DNA of 64,000 nt from Sporosarcina ureae (lineage in GTDB: Bacteria > Bacillota > Bacilli > Bacillales_A > Planococcaceae). The notes below the pieces were generated by a model. The model was not told the DNA's origin. It did not search any database and worked only from the letters and a program-made list of their open reading frames with translations. Positions 17,212 through 25,778 of the stretch are shown piece after piece (positions within the stretch are counted from its first letter, which is position 1; each line of letters begins with the position of its first letter). The DNA lies in the NCBI RefSeq assembly GCF_002109325.1, contig NZ_CP015348.1:2605501-2669500 (forward strand), read 5' to 3'. Made by a program: the position numbers and the translations under genes.

Positions 17212-18885
17212 TTGAAAAACATGACAAAACATATCACAACTACTGCAATCGCCTTTCTGGTTACGTTTTCCTTGATGTTCGTAGCCGAAGCTGCAACTTG
17301 GCCGGATCATTCGCCCAATCAGGAGCCGGACAAGTCTTGGACGATCACGTTCAATAAACCGGTAAAGCGTGAAACAGTGCCAAGCTCGATTTATATCACA
17401 GATTCTCAAGGGAAAATACAGGAGAATGTGCTGTCCTATTCTGACAAAGATCAAAAAATACATATTGCACCGCCTGTAGGCAATTACCGTTACGGTGAAC
17501 ACTATACATTGGTTATCACTCAAGCCGTAGAAAACACGGACGGCCAATCATTAAAATCACCGATTACGAAGACGTTTTCGATCAAAGCAGGGGTAACCTA
17601 TGATCTAGCGAATGTACAAGCCAATGGTACAACATCCATTATAGAAAGATTGCCAAGTTTTGAAGCTGCTGCAAATCGTATGAATAACAATCAAGTGGTA
17701 TTGTTACAAAATAAGATTATTCATATGCCAGCAGGACTTGTCTCGACTGTAGCATATGGAGGGAGTTCATTGACGATTTTATATGCCAATGAAGCGTTAA
17801 CTATACAAGAAACGTATGTACCAGCTGACACGGAGCTTCTTTACGTTGATTCAACAGCGAAATCTGTGAAGGTTGAACTGGCGGGAAGAAACTTCTACAT
17901 TAAACCACAAAATGCGAGGCTATTGCCAAGTCAAACGGTGACGGATCGCACGTACTACAAAGTGTCGAAAGGTTCGCTCTATCACTTCATTTATTCACAT
18001 AACGCCAAAAAATTTGCTTCATATGAAATGGGCGCGGCACCACGTTTCATGCAAGAGGGTGCCAAGTATTATAGCACGGACGGAAGCCATTTCCATGATG
18101 TGGTAGGCACAGCGGTCGGTACAGCCCATCAGTACTTCCAATACTTGCCGATGCGCAGTATGACACGCTATACAGCAGAAGAACTTGATGCGTATATTAT
18201 GGATCAGTTAAGAAGACTTGAAAATGCCAACCCGCAACCTACGATCTACAAAAATGCGACGACAAGAAGCAAGTTGATTGGGATGGGGGCGGAGTTGAAG
18301 CGTATAGAACGAGAAAGTCATATTAACGCGATGCATATCCTTGCGCTGGCACAGCATGAAAGCCAATATGGGCTTAGTTCATACGCACTGAATTATAATA
18401 ACTTATTCGGTATGTATGTGACGGATGATAATCCACAAAATAAATATTTTGCTTCTGTAAGTAAGAACATCCAGGAACTTGTCGATTCATTTTTGAATAG
18501 AAACTACTTACCACCAGGTGCCAAATATGCGAATGGAACGAATTTCGGCAATAAAGCAATCGGCATGAACGTCAAGTACGCGTCCGATCCGTATTGGGGC
18601 TCTAAAATTGGAGGCCATTTGTATCGGATGGATCGCTCGATGGGTGGGAAAGAGATGGCCAATCAGTTGAAGATTGGTTTGACGAATGAGGTTAAACTCA
18701 ATGTTCGTCAAGATCCTAACACTAGCAGAGCTGAAGTTTATCAATATGCAAAGATTGGTATGCCATTGATTATTAACAACGATCAATTGCCTGAAAGCCC
18801 TTGGATTCAAATTCGATCAGATCTAGCACCGTATGATGTGTTGTATGTACATGGAAGTTATGTAGATCGATTGAAATGGGAATGA
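17212..18885 (+). CDS. Secreted N-acetylglucosaminidase with Ig-like and SH3-like domains
   Basis: This is a cell wall hydrolase of about 557 aa. A signal peptide (basic start, long hydrophobic core, AEA near residue 28) precedes an SbsA/Big_5-type Ig-like domain (SWTITFNKPV to FSIKAG, about residues 40-130). A middle region of unknown type follows. The glucosaminidase domain (about residues 355-480) has the likely catalytic Glu in ALAQHESQYG and the NNLFGMY string. The tail has an SH3-like wall-binding repeat (EVKLNVRQDPN). I choose TTG 17212, nine bases after AAAGGGAGG; the longer open frame overlaps the ald terminator. It should cleave GlcNAc-MurNAc bonds in peptidoglycan. Confidence 0.87.
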   Translation: MKNMTKHITTTAIAFLVTFSLMFVAEAATWPDHSPNQEPDKSWTITFNKPVKRETVPSSIYITDSQGKIQENVLSYSDKDQKIHIAPPVGNYRYGEHYTLVITQAVENTDGQSLKSPITKTFSIKAGVTYDLANVQANGTTSIIERLPSFEAAANRMNNNQVVLLQNKIIHMPAGLVSTVAYGGSSLTILYANEALTIQETYVPADTELLYVDSTAKSVKVELAGRNFYIKPQNARLLPSQTVTDRTYYKVSKGSLYHFIYSHNAKKFASYEMGAAPRFMQEGAKYYSTDGSHFHDVVGTAVGTAHQYFQYLPMRSMTRYTAEELDAYIMDQLRRLENANPQPTIYKNATTRSKLIGMGAELKRIERESHINAMHILALAQHESQYGLSSYALNYNNLFGMYVTDDNPQNKYFASVSKNIQELVDSFLNRNYLPPGAKYANGTNFGNKAIGMNVKYASDPYWGSKIGGHLYRMDRSMGGKEMANQLKIGLTNEVKLNVRQDPNTSRAEVYQYAKIGMPLIINNDQLPESPWIQIRSDLAPYDVLYVHGSYVDRLKWE

Positions 18886-18971
18886 AGCAGAAGTTCAAAT
18901 GGATATAAGAGGAACAAAGCGAGTGGCTACGGATACAGCAGATTGCACTGACGAAAAAACAGTGAGAACAC

Positions 18972-19006
18972 AAGGCTATTGACCTTTTAGGTTAATAGCT
19001 TGTTTT
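18972..19006 (+). terminator. Terminator of the glucosaminidase gene
   Basis: A stem of AAGGCTATTGACC against GGTTAATAGCTT with a one-base bulge is followed by TGTTTTTGT. Confidence 0.75.
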
Positions 19007-19026
19007 TGTGTCTAATTAAATAGAAT

Positions 19027-19054
19027 TTTACAAAAACTAGATATGTAGTATACT
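19027..19054 (+). promoter_or_regulatory. Promoter of the NERD-helicase gene
   Basis: TTTACA at 19027-19032 and TATACT at 19049-19054 are spaced by 16 bases. The predicted transcript starts near 19061, which rules out the ATG at 19066 as a normal start and supports GTG 19093. Confidence 0.65.
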
Positions 19055-19092
19055 ATAGGTAATAAATGGCTAATAGAAAGGGAGGGATTGGT

Positions 19093-21018
19093 GTGGCCTA
19101 TACAGTACCTGAAACTATTAGATCGAGTGCAACGGCAGGAGAGCGTCTGCTATTTCGGACATTGAAGAACTATTTGCCTGACGATTATATTGTATATTAC
19201 GAACCAGAAATACGTGGTAAGCGACCGGACTTCGTAGTGATTGGACCGGATCTCGGTATTCTAGTTCTCGAAGTGAAAGACTATACGAAAAACACGTTGT
19301 ATCAGCTGGATCGTGATGAATGGACACTGATTAATTCAAACGGTGAACAAGTTAAAACGAAGAGTCCGCAGAAACAAGCAAGGGAGAATGCTTTTCTATT
19401 AGTAGATCTTTTGAAGAAAGATGGGAATCTTGTACAAACTGAGGGCAAGTATCAATCACAGTTGAAGTTTCCGTATGGTTTTGGAACAGTTTTCACGCGC
19501 CTTCATCAGAAAGACTTTCTTGAACTTGGTCTGTATGGCGTCATCGAACCTCACCTTTCGCTAACACGGGATGAAATGGATCCTGAACACGAGGCGTTTA
19601 CAGAAGAGAATTTAATGGAAAAGATTGCGGAAATGTTTGTCGTTCCGTATCGATTGCGTGAACCGCTCGGTAAAGATGACATTGATGCGATACGTTATCA
19701 TCTGTTTCCAGAAGTGCGAATTAGTGCTGAATTCAAGCAGCCTTCTCCGCATCAAGACCAATTATTGCTGTCGCTACATGACATTAAGACGATGGATTTG
19801 CATCAGGAAAATATGGCTAAGCAAATTGGTGACAAGAATAGGTTGATTCGTGGTGTGGCGGGAAGCGGAAAAACGCTCATATTGGCTAGTCGTGCAAAGT
19901 TGCTTTCGAGAGAGCATCCTGACTGGAAGATACTCATTCTCTGTTACAACATTTCATTGGCAAGAAATATTGAACACATGGTGCATCATATGATGAATGA
20001 GCCCGATTCACTGTTCGACTTTGACTTCACAAAAGAAGAAACCCACACAAAAAGAGCCAAGCATTTGATTCAAGTCCGGAATTTCCACAGCTGGTTGCGC
20101 AATGATTTGCGTATATCAGAAGCTACTATTCCTATGATGCTGGAGAAGTTAAAGCAGGGCGAAGCGATCTTGCCGAAGTACGATGCCATCATGATCGATG
20201 AAGGACAGGATTTCGACGCGGACTGGTTCAAACTGGTCAGCGAATTATTAAATCCTGATACCAAATCATTACTTCTTGTAGAAGACCGTGCGCAGTCCAT
20301 TTATAAGCGAGGACGTTCGTATTTACAAGACACGGGTCTCGACTTCAGAGGACGCTCCAAAGTATTGAGCATTAATTACCGCAACACTGCACAGATCGTG
20401 TCGTTCGCATGGGCTTTCTATCAGCAACACTCTGTGCTAAAAAATAAAGTTGTCAGTAAAGAGTTCGAAGGCGATATCATTGCCCCACAAAGCACACGTA
20501 GGAAAGGCTATGAACCTGCGATTGTCCGCGTTGATAGTTTCAGGCGAGAAGCTGTGATCGTCGCCAAGCAAATTGCCAAACTACATCGTGAGCGGAAGTT
20601 GCCTTTATCTGAAATATTGATTCTGTACCGAGTTAAACGATTTTCAGGGCTAGACTATATCGCGCTGTTAAAAAGCGCATTGGAGCAAGAAGATATACCG
20701 TACTATTGGATCGCAGAAAACAGTGACTCAAAACGCAACTTTGATATCGATCACGAAAGCGTCAAAATTAGTACGATCGAAAGCAGTAAGGGCTTAGACT
20801 TTCAGGCGGTGTTTATCGTCAGCGCGAATAATATTCCATTTGCTTTGGAAGAAGATATCGAGCGTGAAGCATCGCTACTATATATAGGCATGACACGAGC
20901 GAAGGAGTATTTGTGTATTTCCTATTCAGGGGAATCCGAATTTACTGCGTACTTTGATAAAGTGTTGGAGGACCGGAAGAAAGAGGAAGGACCGGATGTA
21001 ATTGAACAGTCGAAATAA
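19093..21018 (+). CDS. NERD nuclease-domain protein fused to a UvrD-like helicase
   Basis: This is a protein of about 641 aa. The N-terminal third is a NERD domain (RPDFVVIGPDLGILVLEVKDY near residue 40, with the D..EVK nuclease core). The rest is a superfamily 1 helicase: Walker A GVAGSGKTLI near 257, DEAD-type MIDEGQDFDADW near 366, a motif around LVEDRAQSIYKRGRSY, then INYRNT, STIESSKGLDFQAVF and YIGMTRAKEYL. GTG 19093 follows AAAGGGAGGG by seven bases. Such fusions act in DNA processing and some belong to defence loci, but no defence genes flank it here. The role is therefore open. Confidence 0.85.
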   Translation: MAYTVPETIRSSATAGERLLFRTLKNYLPDDYIVYYEPEIRGKRPDFVVIGPDLGILVLEVKDYTKNTLYQLDRDEWTLINSNGEQVKTKSPQKQARENAFLLVDLLKKDGNLVQTEGKYQSQLKFPYGFGTVFTRLHQKDFLELGLYGVIEPHLSLTRDEMDPEHEAFTEENLMEKIAEMFVVPYRLREPLGKDDIDAIRYHLFPEVRISAEFKQPSPHQDQLLLSLHDIKTMDLHQENMAKQIGDKNRLIRGVAGSGKTLILASRAKLLSREHPDWKILILCYNISLARNIEHMVHHMMNEPDSLFDFDFTKEETHTKRAKHLIQVRNFHSWLRNDLRISEATIPMMLEKLKQGEAILPKYDAIMIDEGQDFDADWFKLVSELLNPDTKSLLLVEDRAQSIYKRGRSYLQDTGLDFRGRSKVLSINYRNTAQIVSFAWAFYQQHSVLKNKVVSKEFEGDIIAPQSTRRKGYEPAIVRVDSFRREAVIVAKQIAKLHRERKLPLSEILILYRVKRFSGLDYIALLKSALEQEDIPYYWIAENSDSKRNFDIDHESVKISTIESSKGLDFQAVFIVSANNIPFALEEDIEREASLLYIGMTRAKEYLCISYSGESEFTAYFDKVLEDRKKEEGPDVIEQSK

Positions 21019-21023
21019 TACAC

Positions 21024-21070
21024 AGCCATCTACCCTGATTGATAACTAATCAGCGAAGATGGCTTTTTTC
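21024..21070 (+). terminator. Terminator of the helicase gene
   Basis: AGCCATCT / AGATGGCT with an inner CTGATT / AATCAG stem is followed by six T. Confidence 0.9.
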
Positions 21071-21111
21071 TATGATACGATAGAAAGAAAACTTTCTAGG
21101 AGGTCGAACGC

Positions 21112-22056
21112 ATGAATAACACCCCAAAAACACATGTCCTGATTTACGGAGATATTTTCGTGGACTATATTGCAACAGACAAAACCAACACGAAATTCAA
21201 GACGTTCCTCGGAGGTGCTACAATCAATGTGGCGGCAGGAGTTTCGCGCCTGGGTGCCAACTCTTCATTAATTACTGTAATCGGCGAAGATGAAGACTCG
21301 AACTTCGCAGTAAATGAACTGGAGACTGAAGGCGTCGATTTAACATATGCTTTACGATCTCCTAAGAAAAAAGTAAATCGTGTTTACGTTCATCTAACGC
21401 CAGAACGTGACCGTGTATTCGCGAACTATATAGATGACACGCCTGATCTACAGGTACAACCGAGCGACCTGGATGAACAGGCTTTCCGAAAGGCTTCCAT
21501 ATTACATATTTGCTCGGGTACAATGTTTCACCCGACCGCTCTAGCTACTACTAAAAGGGCTGTTGAATTAGCAAAGGCGAATGACGTGTATCTTTCACTA
21601 GATACTAATGTGAGACCACTTCGCTGGGAGAATGAAGACATATGTCGCAGTACGATTTTGTCATTTTTACATCAGACAGATTTGCTGAAATTAACGGAAG
21701 AAGAGCTAGCTTTTCTCATGAAGGAAACAGATGTGCAAAAAGCGCTGGCTGGACTTGCTGTATATAATATTCCTGTAGTTATGATGACGATGGGAGAACT
21801 GGGGACGCTTGCAGTAATTGAAGGCAAGCAACATCATGTAGGAGTCGTGCCAATTGAGCCGGTCGATACGACAGGTGCGGGGGATGCATTCATTGCGGGC
21901 GTACTTCGTGGACTTCATTTGCATGGTAAGCCAAATAATTTAGAAGAAATGCTGGATTATATACGTTTTGGCAATAAAATGGGAGCGTTATGCGCGATGA
22001 AATCAGGAGCTCTTTCTGCAATGCCATATGCGGATGAATTGGGCGAGTTAGAATAG
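21112..22056 (+). CDS. PfkB-family sugar kinase (fructokinase-like)
   Basis: This 314-aa cytoplasmic kinase has both PfkB signatures: an N-terminal GG motif in FLGGATINVAAGVSRLG near residue 36 and the C-terminal DTTGAGDAFIAGVLRG near 250 with the catalytic Asp. The start follows TAGGAGGTCG. Overall form is closest to fructokinases and 2-keto-3-deoxygluconate kinases. No sugar transporter or other sugar gene lies beside it, so the substrate is unresolved. A 21-bp-period array begins 21 bases after its stop codon. Confidence 0.85.
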   Translation: MNNTPKTHVLIYGDIFVDYIATDKTNTKFKTFLGGATINVAAGVSRLGANSSLITVIGEDEDSNFAVNELETEGVDLTYALRSPKKKVNRVYVHLTPERDRVFANYIDDTPDLQVQPSDLDEQAFRKASILHICSGTMFHPTALATTKRAVELAKANDVYLSLDTNVRPLRWENEDICRSTILSFLHQTDLLKLTEEELAFLMKETDVQKALAGLAVYNIPVVMMTMGELGTLAVIEGKQHHVGVVPIEPVDTTGAGDAFIAGVLRGLHLHGKPNNLEEMLDYIRFGNKMGALCAMKSGALSAMPYADELGELE

Positions 22057-22076
22057 GCCATTGTTCTGGAGGCCGC

Positions 22077-22210
22077 GCTCTATCAATCGGCTTAATCGCT
22101 CTATCGTGGCCCGTCAGTGCTCTATCCAGACCGCTATCCGCTCTATCGAAACCCATCACCGCTCTATGCTGTATTTTATCCGCTCTATGGCACTAGCCAA
22201 CCGCTCATAG
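22077..22210 (+). repeat. 21-bp-period array 1 (seven GCTCTATC-like units)
   Basis: Units begin at 22077, 22098, 22119, 22140, 22161, 22182 and 22203, each exactly 21 bases after the last. Four read GCTCTATC, two GCTCTATG and the last GCTCATAG; the 13 bases between are not conserved. The 22057-22429 gap holds nothing else I can support apart from the upstream region of the 22430 gene. Confidence 0.85.
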
Positions 22211-22429
22211 AAAAAACCACGCCTTGGTCAACAGAAAAAAGCAGCCTCGCCTTAAACCATGTGCTACAGTATTGATTTCTTCAGTCTATATTACTGTTAA
22301 CGGTTAATATATAAGAAGATAAAGACTAAAGGAACAATGACTTCATTCGTACTATAACCTCGTTTGTAAAGCGTGGTGTTTCATAGTACTATGACGAAAA
22401 GGTAACGAATAAGGAAGGTGAGATGTATT

Positions 22430-22870
22430 ATGCCGAACAGTACAAAGGAAATAAAAGTTGCAGCAACTCCGCAACAAGTATGGAGTTTTCTCATAGATGT
22501 AGACCAGTGGGCACCACTGATCCCAGGCTATATTGAACATGAGAAGAGTAATGATCAGCAATTCAAATGGAAGTTCCGAGCAGATCTTGGTGTGATACAA
22601 AAGAATATTGTCATGCAAGTGGATATTACAGAACAAGCCGAACATTCAAAAGTAGCGTTTACTCTAGAAGGTCTGAATGAAAATCTAGAAGGGAACGGAA
22701 GCTTTCAAGTAGAAGATGCAATAGATGCAACAAGTCTCATAGGTTATCTGGATATTACAGGTAAAGGGATGATGGGATCTGTTATGAATTCCATGATGAA
22801 AACGTATGTACCGGAAACAGTAAATGCGTTGACCGACGCAATTAGTGAAAAAATTAGCCAGACAGAATAA
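22430..22870 (+). CDS. CoxG-like SRPBCC-domain protein
   Basis: This 146-aa protein has the SRPBCC (START-like) ligand-binding fold of the CoxG family: ATPQQVWSFLIDVDQWAPLIPG near residue 11 and a C-terminal long helix starting at MMGSVMNSMM. I choose ATG 22430, preceded by AAGGAAGGTGAG, over GTG 22418. CoxG was named in CO dehydrogenase clusters, but no molybdenum hydroxylase gene is near. It is more likely a general lipid- or hydrophobe-binding protein. The gene is monocistronic with its own terminator. Confidence 0.8.
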   Translation: MPNSTKEIKVAATPQQVWSFLIDVDQWAPLIPGYIEHEKSNDQQFKWKFRADLGVIQKNIVMQVDITEQAEHSKVAFTLEGLNENLEGNGSFQVEDAIDATSLIGYLDITGKGMMGSVMNSMMKTYVPETVNALTDAISEKISQTE

Positions 22871-22905
22871 AAAAATGTACACAGTTACGCTGTGTACATT
22901 TTTTA
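22871..22905. terminator. Bidirectional terminator
   Basis: AATGTACACAG / CTGTGTACATT is a perfect 11-bp stem with a 5-nt loop, A-rich before and T-rich after. It serves the CoxG-like gene and the convergent gene. Confidence 0.92.
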
Positions 22906-22911
22906 TTGCTT

Positions 22912-23196
22912 TCACGAACTATATTTAATTGTACAAATATCTTCTACATCAATCTCTTCTACTTCTGGTTCTCCAAATGGCTGAAAGTGAACGGTACGTC
23001 TTTTTCGGTCGAACTGTAAGTAATAACCGTTATGCTGTATCCCTCTCGACTCCTTTAATGTTATCTCCACAGGTGCTCCCATGGGTAAATCGACAAGTAT
23101 ATGGACGATCTTTCTTTGGTCATAACAACGCGCTTTTCGTTTTGAAATATTGGGTGATTCGTAATCATTGTAAGGTCTGTACTTCCTGGATGACAT
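22912..23196 (-). CDS. Small hypothetical protein, 94 aa
   Basis: I do not recognise this protein. A GGGAGGTG ribosome site lies eight bases before ATG 23196; the in-frame GTG at 23208 is part of that site. The N-terminal 30 residues are basic and Ser/Tyr-rich. The rest (VHILVDLPMGAPVEITL to VEEIDVEDICTIKY) looks like a small beta-rich domain, slightly like YolD or a Tudor/SH3-type barrel. There is no signal peptide. It is convergent with the CoxG-like gene and shares its terminator, which supports it as real. Confidence 0.7.
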   Translation of the reverse strand: MSSRKYRPYNDYESPNISKRKARCYDQRKIVHILVDLPMGAPVEITLKESRGIQHNGYYLQFDRKRRTVHFQPFGEPEVEEIDVEDICTIKYSS

Positions 23197-23510
23197 ATTT
23201 TTATGCACCTCCCTCTCTCTTTAGCGTATGTGAAAATTCGCCTGAGAACTGTGCCGCTTCATTGGATAGGAACAATAAGAAAGGATTTAATTCTGTGAAG
23301 TGAAATATTGCATTACAAAATAGGGAGTAGCTTATAAATGTGATTCTTTGTGTGATTGCCCTATCACGCTGGAAAGGATTACTGTATTCAGCCTACAAAA
23401 CAAAATGATGCTATTCCATAACGAGTGCATGCCTTTTGTATTAGTCCATATGATATAATAAAAGCGGTATTTCATTCAGGTAAATTAGGGAATGGAAGAG
23501 GGGGAACCGT
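23197..23510. other. Intergenic gap upstream of the protease gene
   Basis: The 314-base gap holds the upstream regions of the divergent 22912 and 23511 genes. A TATAAT at 23454-23459 is a possible -10 for the protease gene, but no convincing -35 is spaced with it. I see no further ORF or structure. Confidence 0.5.
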
Positions 23511-24914
23511 ATGTACTGTCCAAAATGTGGTCATAAAAATACTGACGAAGCAAACTTTTGTGGGGGCTGTGGCAAGGCGATGCACGGGTCTAATAAAAAT
23601 AAACCACTTCTTGCAATAGTCTTGGCTTTACTAATTGGTGGAGCTGGTTATGGCTATGCAACGGACTGGAGTTTTGAGTGGCCGAAAGAGACAGTAGCCT
23701 CCACTAAAGCAGAAGATAGTAGCGAAAGTGAAAAGGAATTACGAATAAAAAAAGCACCAACTGTTGTCAATGAAACAAAGAAACAAGCTAAAGATAAAAC
23801 GCAATTGATCAAAGAATCGTTACCTAGTGTATTTACAATTGGGACAAATGACGGTTCGGGATCAGGATTTCTTTATAAAACTGGCGGCTATATTGTGACG
23901 AATGCACACGTAGTGGCGGGCTATACCGATGTAATTGTCAGAAATTCTGTAGGGAAAGATTTTGAAGGTAAAGTCATTGGAATTTCAGATCGTTATGATA
24001 TCGCATTGATTAAATCGGAAGCGAACAAACATGTCAAACCATTTGTGACGGAAACAAAAGAGACACCGATCGGTACAGAAGTTATTGCACTCGGAAGTCC
24101 AAAAGGTTTTGAGAATACGGCATCGATCGGTTATTTAACCGGGTTGAATCGTGATATGGAAATGGACTTCATTTATGAAAAAATCTATCAAATCGATGCG
24201 CAAATAGATCATGGAAGCAGTGGCGGACCTTTGCTTGATGCAACGACAGGCAAAGTCATCGGCATTAATTCGTTATTGTACAAAGACAATACCGTATTCG
24301 GGTTTTCGATTCCGATGCACAGTATGCAAAAACAAGTAGATGGATGGATTAACGAACCAATGAGCAGTCAAGCGGTAGCGGCATTGTTCAATGTTTACGA
24401 AAATTATGTGCCAGAGTCGTACTATGATTCTGATGATACATCTTGGGATTATGAGGATTACTATGGCTACGATGATTCAGAAGTGGATGAGGAATACGAC
24501 TATGATGGCGATTATGATTATGTAGAAGAGCCTGAAGAATATGTAGATGGTATGGAAGTTGCAGATGAAAAGGTAGAGTCTTTCATCGATCAATTCAGAA
24601 ACCAATATGAATATGCTGTCGATGAGGTGGATTACTCATATATCAATTCCTTTATCGCATCCGGTAGTTCGGCTGAAAATGAGTTACTAGCTTTTCTAGA
24701 CGATCTGTCAGGGAAAAATGAATACTACGAATTCATTGACACGACCGTAACGAATATTGTGTACAATGATCAGTCGATTGACGTATATACATTTGAGACG
24801 ATGGATTTTACGAAAGAAGACGGAACGAATAAATTGTTGGAAAAACATAAGAAGTACACGATTGTTATAGACGAATATGGCGATTATCAAATCAAACAAA
24901 TAGCAAATCAATAA
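23511..24914 (+). CDS. Membrane-anchored trypsin-like protease with zinc ribbon and acidic linker
   Basis: This 467-aa protein begins with a zinc ribbon (MYCPKCGHKN to FCGGCGKA; four Cys) followed by one membrane segment (about residues 36-52). A trypsin-like domain has the full triad: His in TNAHVV near 133, Asp in RYDIAL near 164 and Ser in HGSSGGPLL near 240. There is no PDZ domain, unlike HtrA. Then comes a stretch of about 45 residues made largely of Asp, Glu and Tyr (about residues 303-350), and a C-terminal domain like the NTF2-like tail of TcaA/YvbJ proteins. It probably works at the outer membrane face with the ribbon inside. Substrates are unknown. Confidence 0.85.
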   Translation: MYCPKCGHKNTDEANFCGGCGKAMHGSNKNKPLLAIVLALLIGGAGYGYATDWSFEWPKETVASTKAEDSSESEKELRIKKAPTVVNETKKQAKDKTQLIKESLPSVFTIGTNDGSGSGFLYKTGGYIVTNAHVVAGYTDVIVRNSVGKDFEGKVIGISDRYDIALIKSEANKHVKPFVTETKETPIGTEVIALGSPKGFENTASIGYLTGLNRDMEMDFIYEKIYQIDAQIDHGSSGGPLLDATTGKVIGINSLLYKDNTVFGFSIPMHSMQKQVDGWINEPMSSQAVAALFNVYENYVPESYYDSDDTSWDYEDYYGYDDSEVDEEYDYDGDYDYVEEPEEYVDGMEVADEKVESFIDQFRNQYEYAVDEVDYSYINSFIASGSSAENELLAFLDDLSGKNEYYEFIDTTVTNIVYNDQSIDVYTFETMDFTKEDGTNKLLEKHKKYTIVIDEYGDYQIKQIANQ

Positions 24915-24915
24915 C

Positions 24916-24959
24916 AAGTTGTTGCCGTGTCAGTGAACTGGCGCTGCAACGACTTTTTT
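24916..24959 (+). terminator. Terminator of the protease gene
   Basis: AGTTGTTGC / GCAACGACT with an inner CAGT / ACTG stem is followed by six T. Confidence 0.82.
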
Positions 24960-25049
24960 ATGTTTACGTTTAGTACAGACAACGTAATCCAAGAAGTAGA
25001 CATCTACATAGATATGATATACTTTCCCTATTAAAGGAGGCGATGTGTC

Positions 25050-25754
25050 ATGGATCACAAAAATTCAGAGCGTTTTCTCATTGCATTTAATAGAATCGAT
25101 AAGTCCTTGATGAAAATTACGGATATGCCAAGTCATTTATCATTCTCTAAGAAAATCGCCAAAGCGAAATCACAAAACGCATTGATTGCCCGTTATGAAG
25201 ATGAACTACATGAATTCAGTAGTTTACGTAATGCGATTGTGCATAATCGTACAGGATTTGACTACGCTATAGCAGAGCCACATGATGAAATTGTGGAATT
25301 AATTGAAAGCATAGATAAAGGACTATCGCATCCTGTCACCGTCAAGGATCTGTTTTCGGGAAAAGTACATACCGTGCAGTCAGATGAATCACTGGCGACT
25401 GGTTTGCGTTTGATAAGAGAAAGGAAATTTAATCAGTTGCCCATTTATAAAAAAGGTCGATTCATGGGGTTGATTACTGCAAATGGTATCATGAATTGGC
25501 TTGCCGATCAGGAAACCGATTGCATTTCCCGGGAAATACCGACATTACTCGACGTATATAATCATGAAAAACGAAAGAAAACCTATCGTTTTGTCAAATG
25601 TACGATGTCGGCTTACGAAGCGGAAGGGTATTTCAGAAAATCCATTATGTCAGGGCAACGGCTAGAAGCATTGTTGATTACCGAGCAAGGTGGTAAAGAT
25701 GAAAAATTATTGGGCATCATTACACCATTGGATTTATTGAAATTGGATGAATGA
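25050..25754 (+). CDS. CBS-domain protein with HEPN-like N-terminal part
   Basis: This 234-aa cytoplasmic protein starts after an AAAGGAGGCGATG site. Residues 1-95 are helical and contain LRNAIVHNR near residue 58, which resembles the RxxxxH motif of HEPN domains. Residues 100-233 hold a CBS pair (VKDLFSGKVHTVQSDES to LITANGIMNWL, then a second half ending LGIITPLDLLKL). CBS pairs bind adenine nucleotides. It precedes fetA by 24 bases and may be co-transcribed with the FetAB exporter. The HEPN call is a motif match only. Confidence 0.75.
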   Translation: MDHKNSERFLIAFNRIDKSLMKITDMPSHLSFSKKIAKAKSQNALIARYEDELHEFSSLRNAIVHNRTGFDYAIAEPHDEIVELIESIDKGLSHPVTVKDLFSGKVHTVQSDESLATGLRLIRERKFNQLPIYKKGRFMGLITANGIMNWLADQETDCISREIPTLLDVYNHEKRKKTYRFVKCTMSAYEAEGYFRKSIMSGQRLEALLITEQGGKDEKLLGIITPLDLLKLDE

Positions 25755-25778
25755 TAAGTAGCAGAAAAGGTGGATATT

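Noticed and set aside
22077..22210. CRISPR array
   Set aside because: The repeat is only 8 bp with 13-bp spacers, and no cas gene is near.
22430..22870. Sign of carbon monoxide dehydrogenase
   Set aside because: Only a CoxG-like SRPBCC protein is present; no large, medium or small CODH subunit genes are near.
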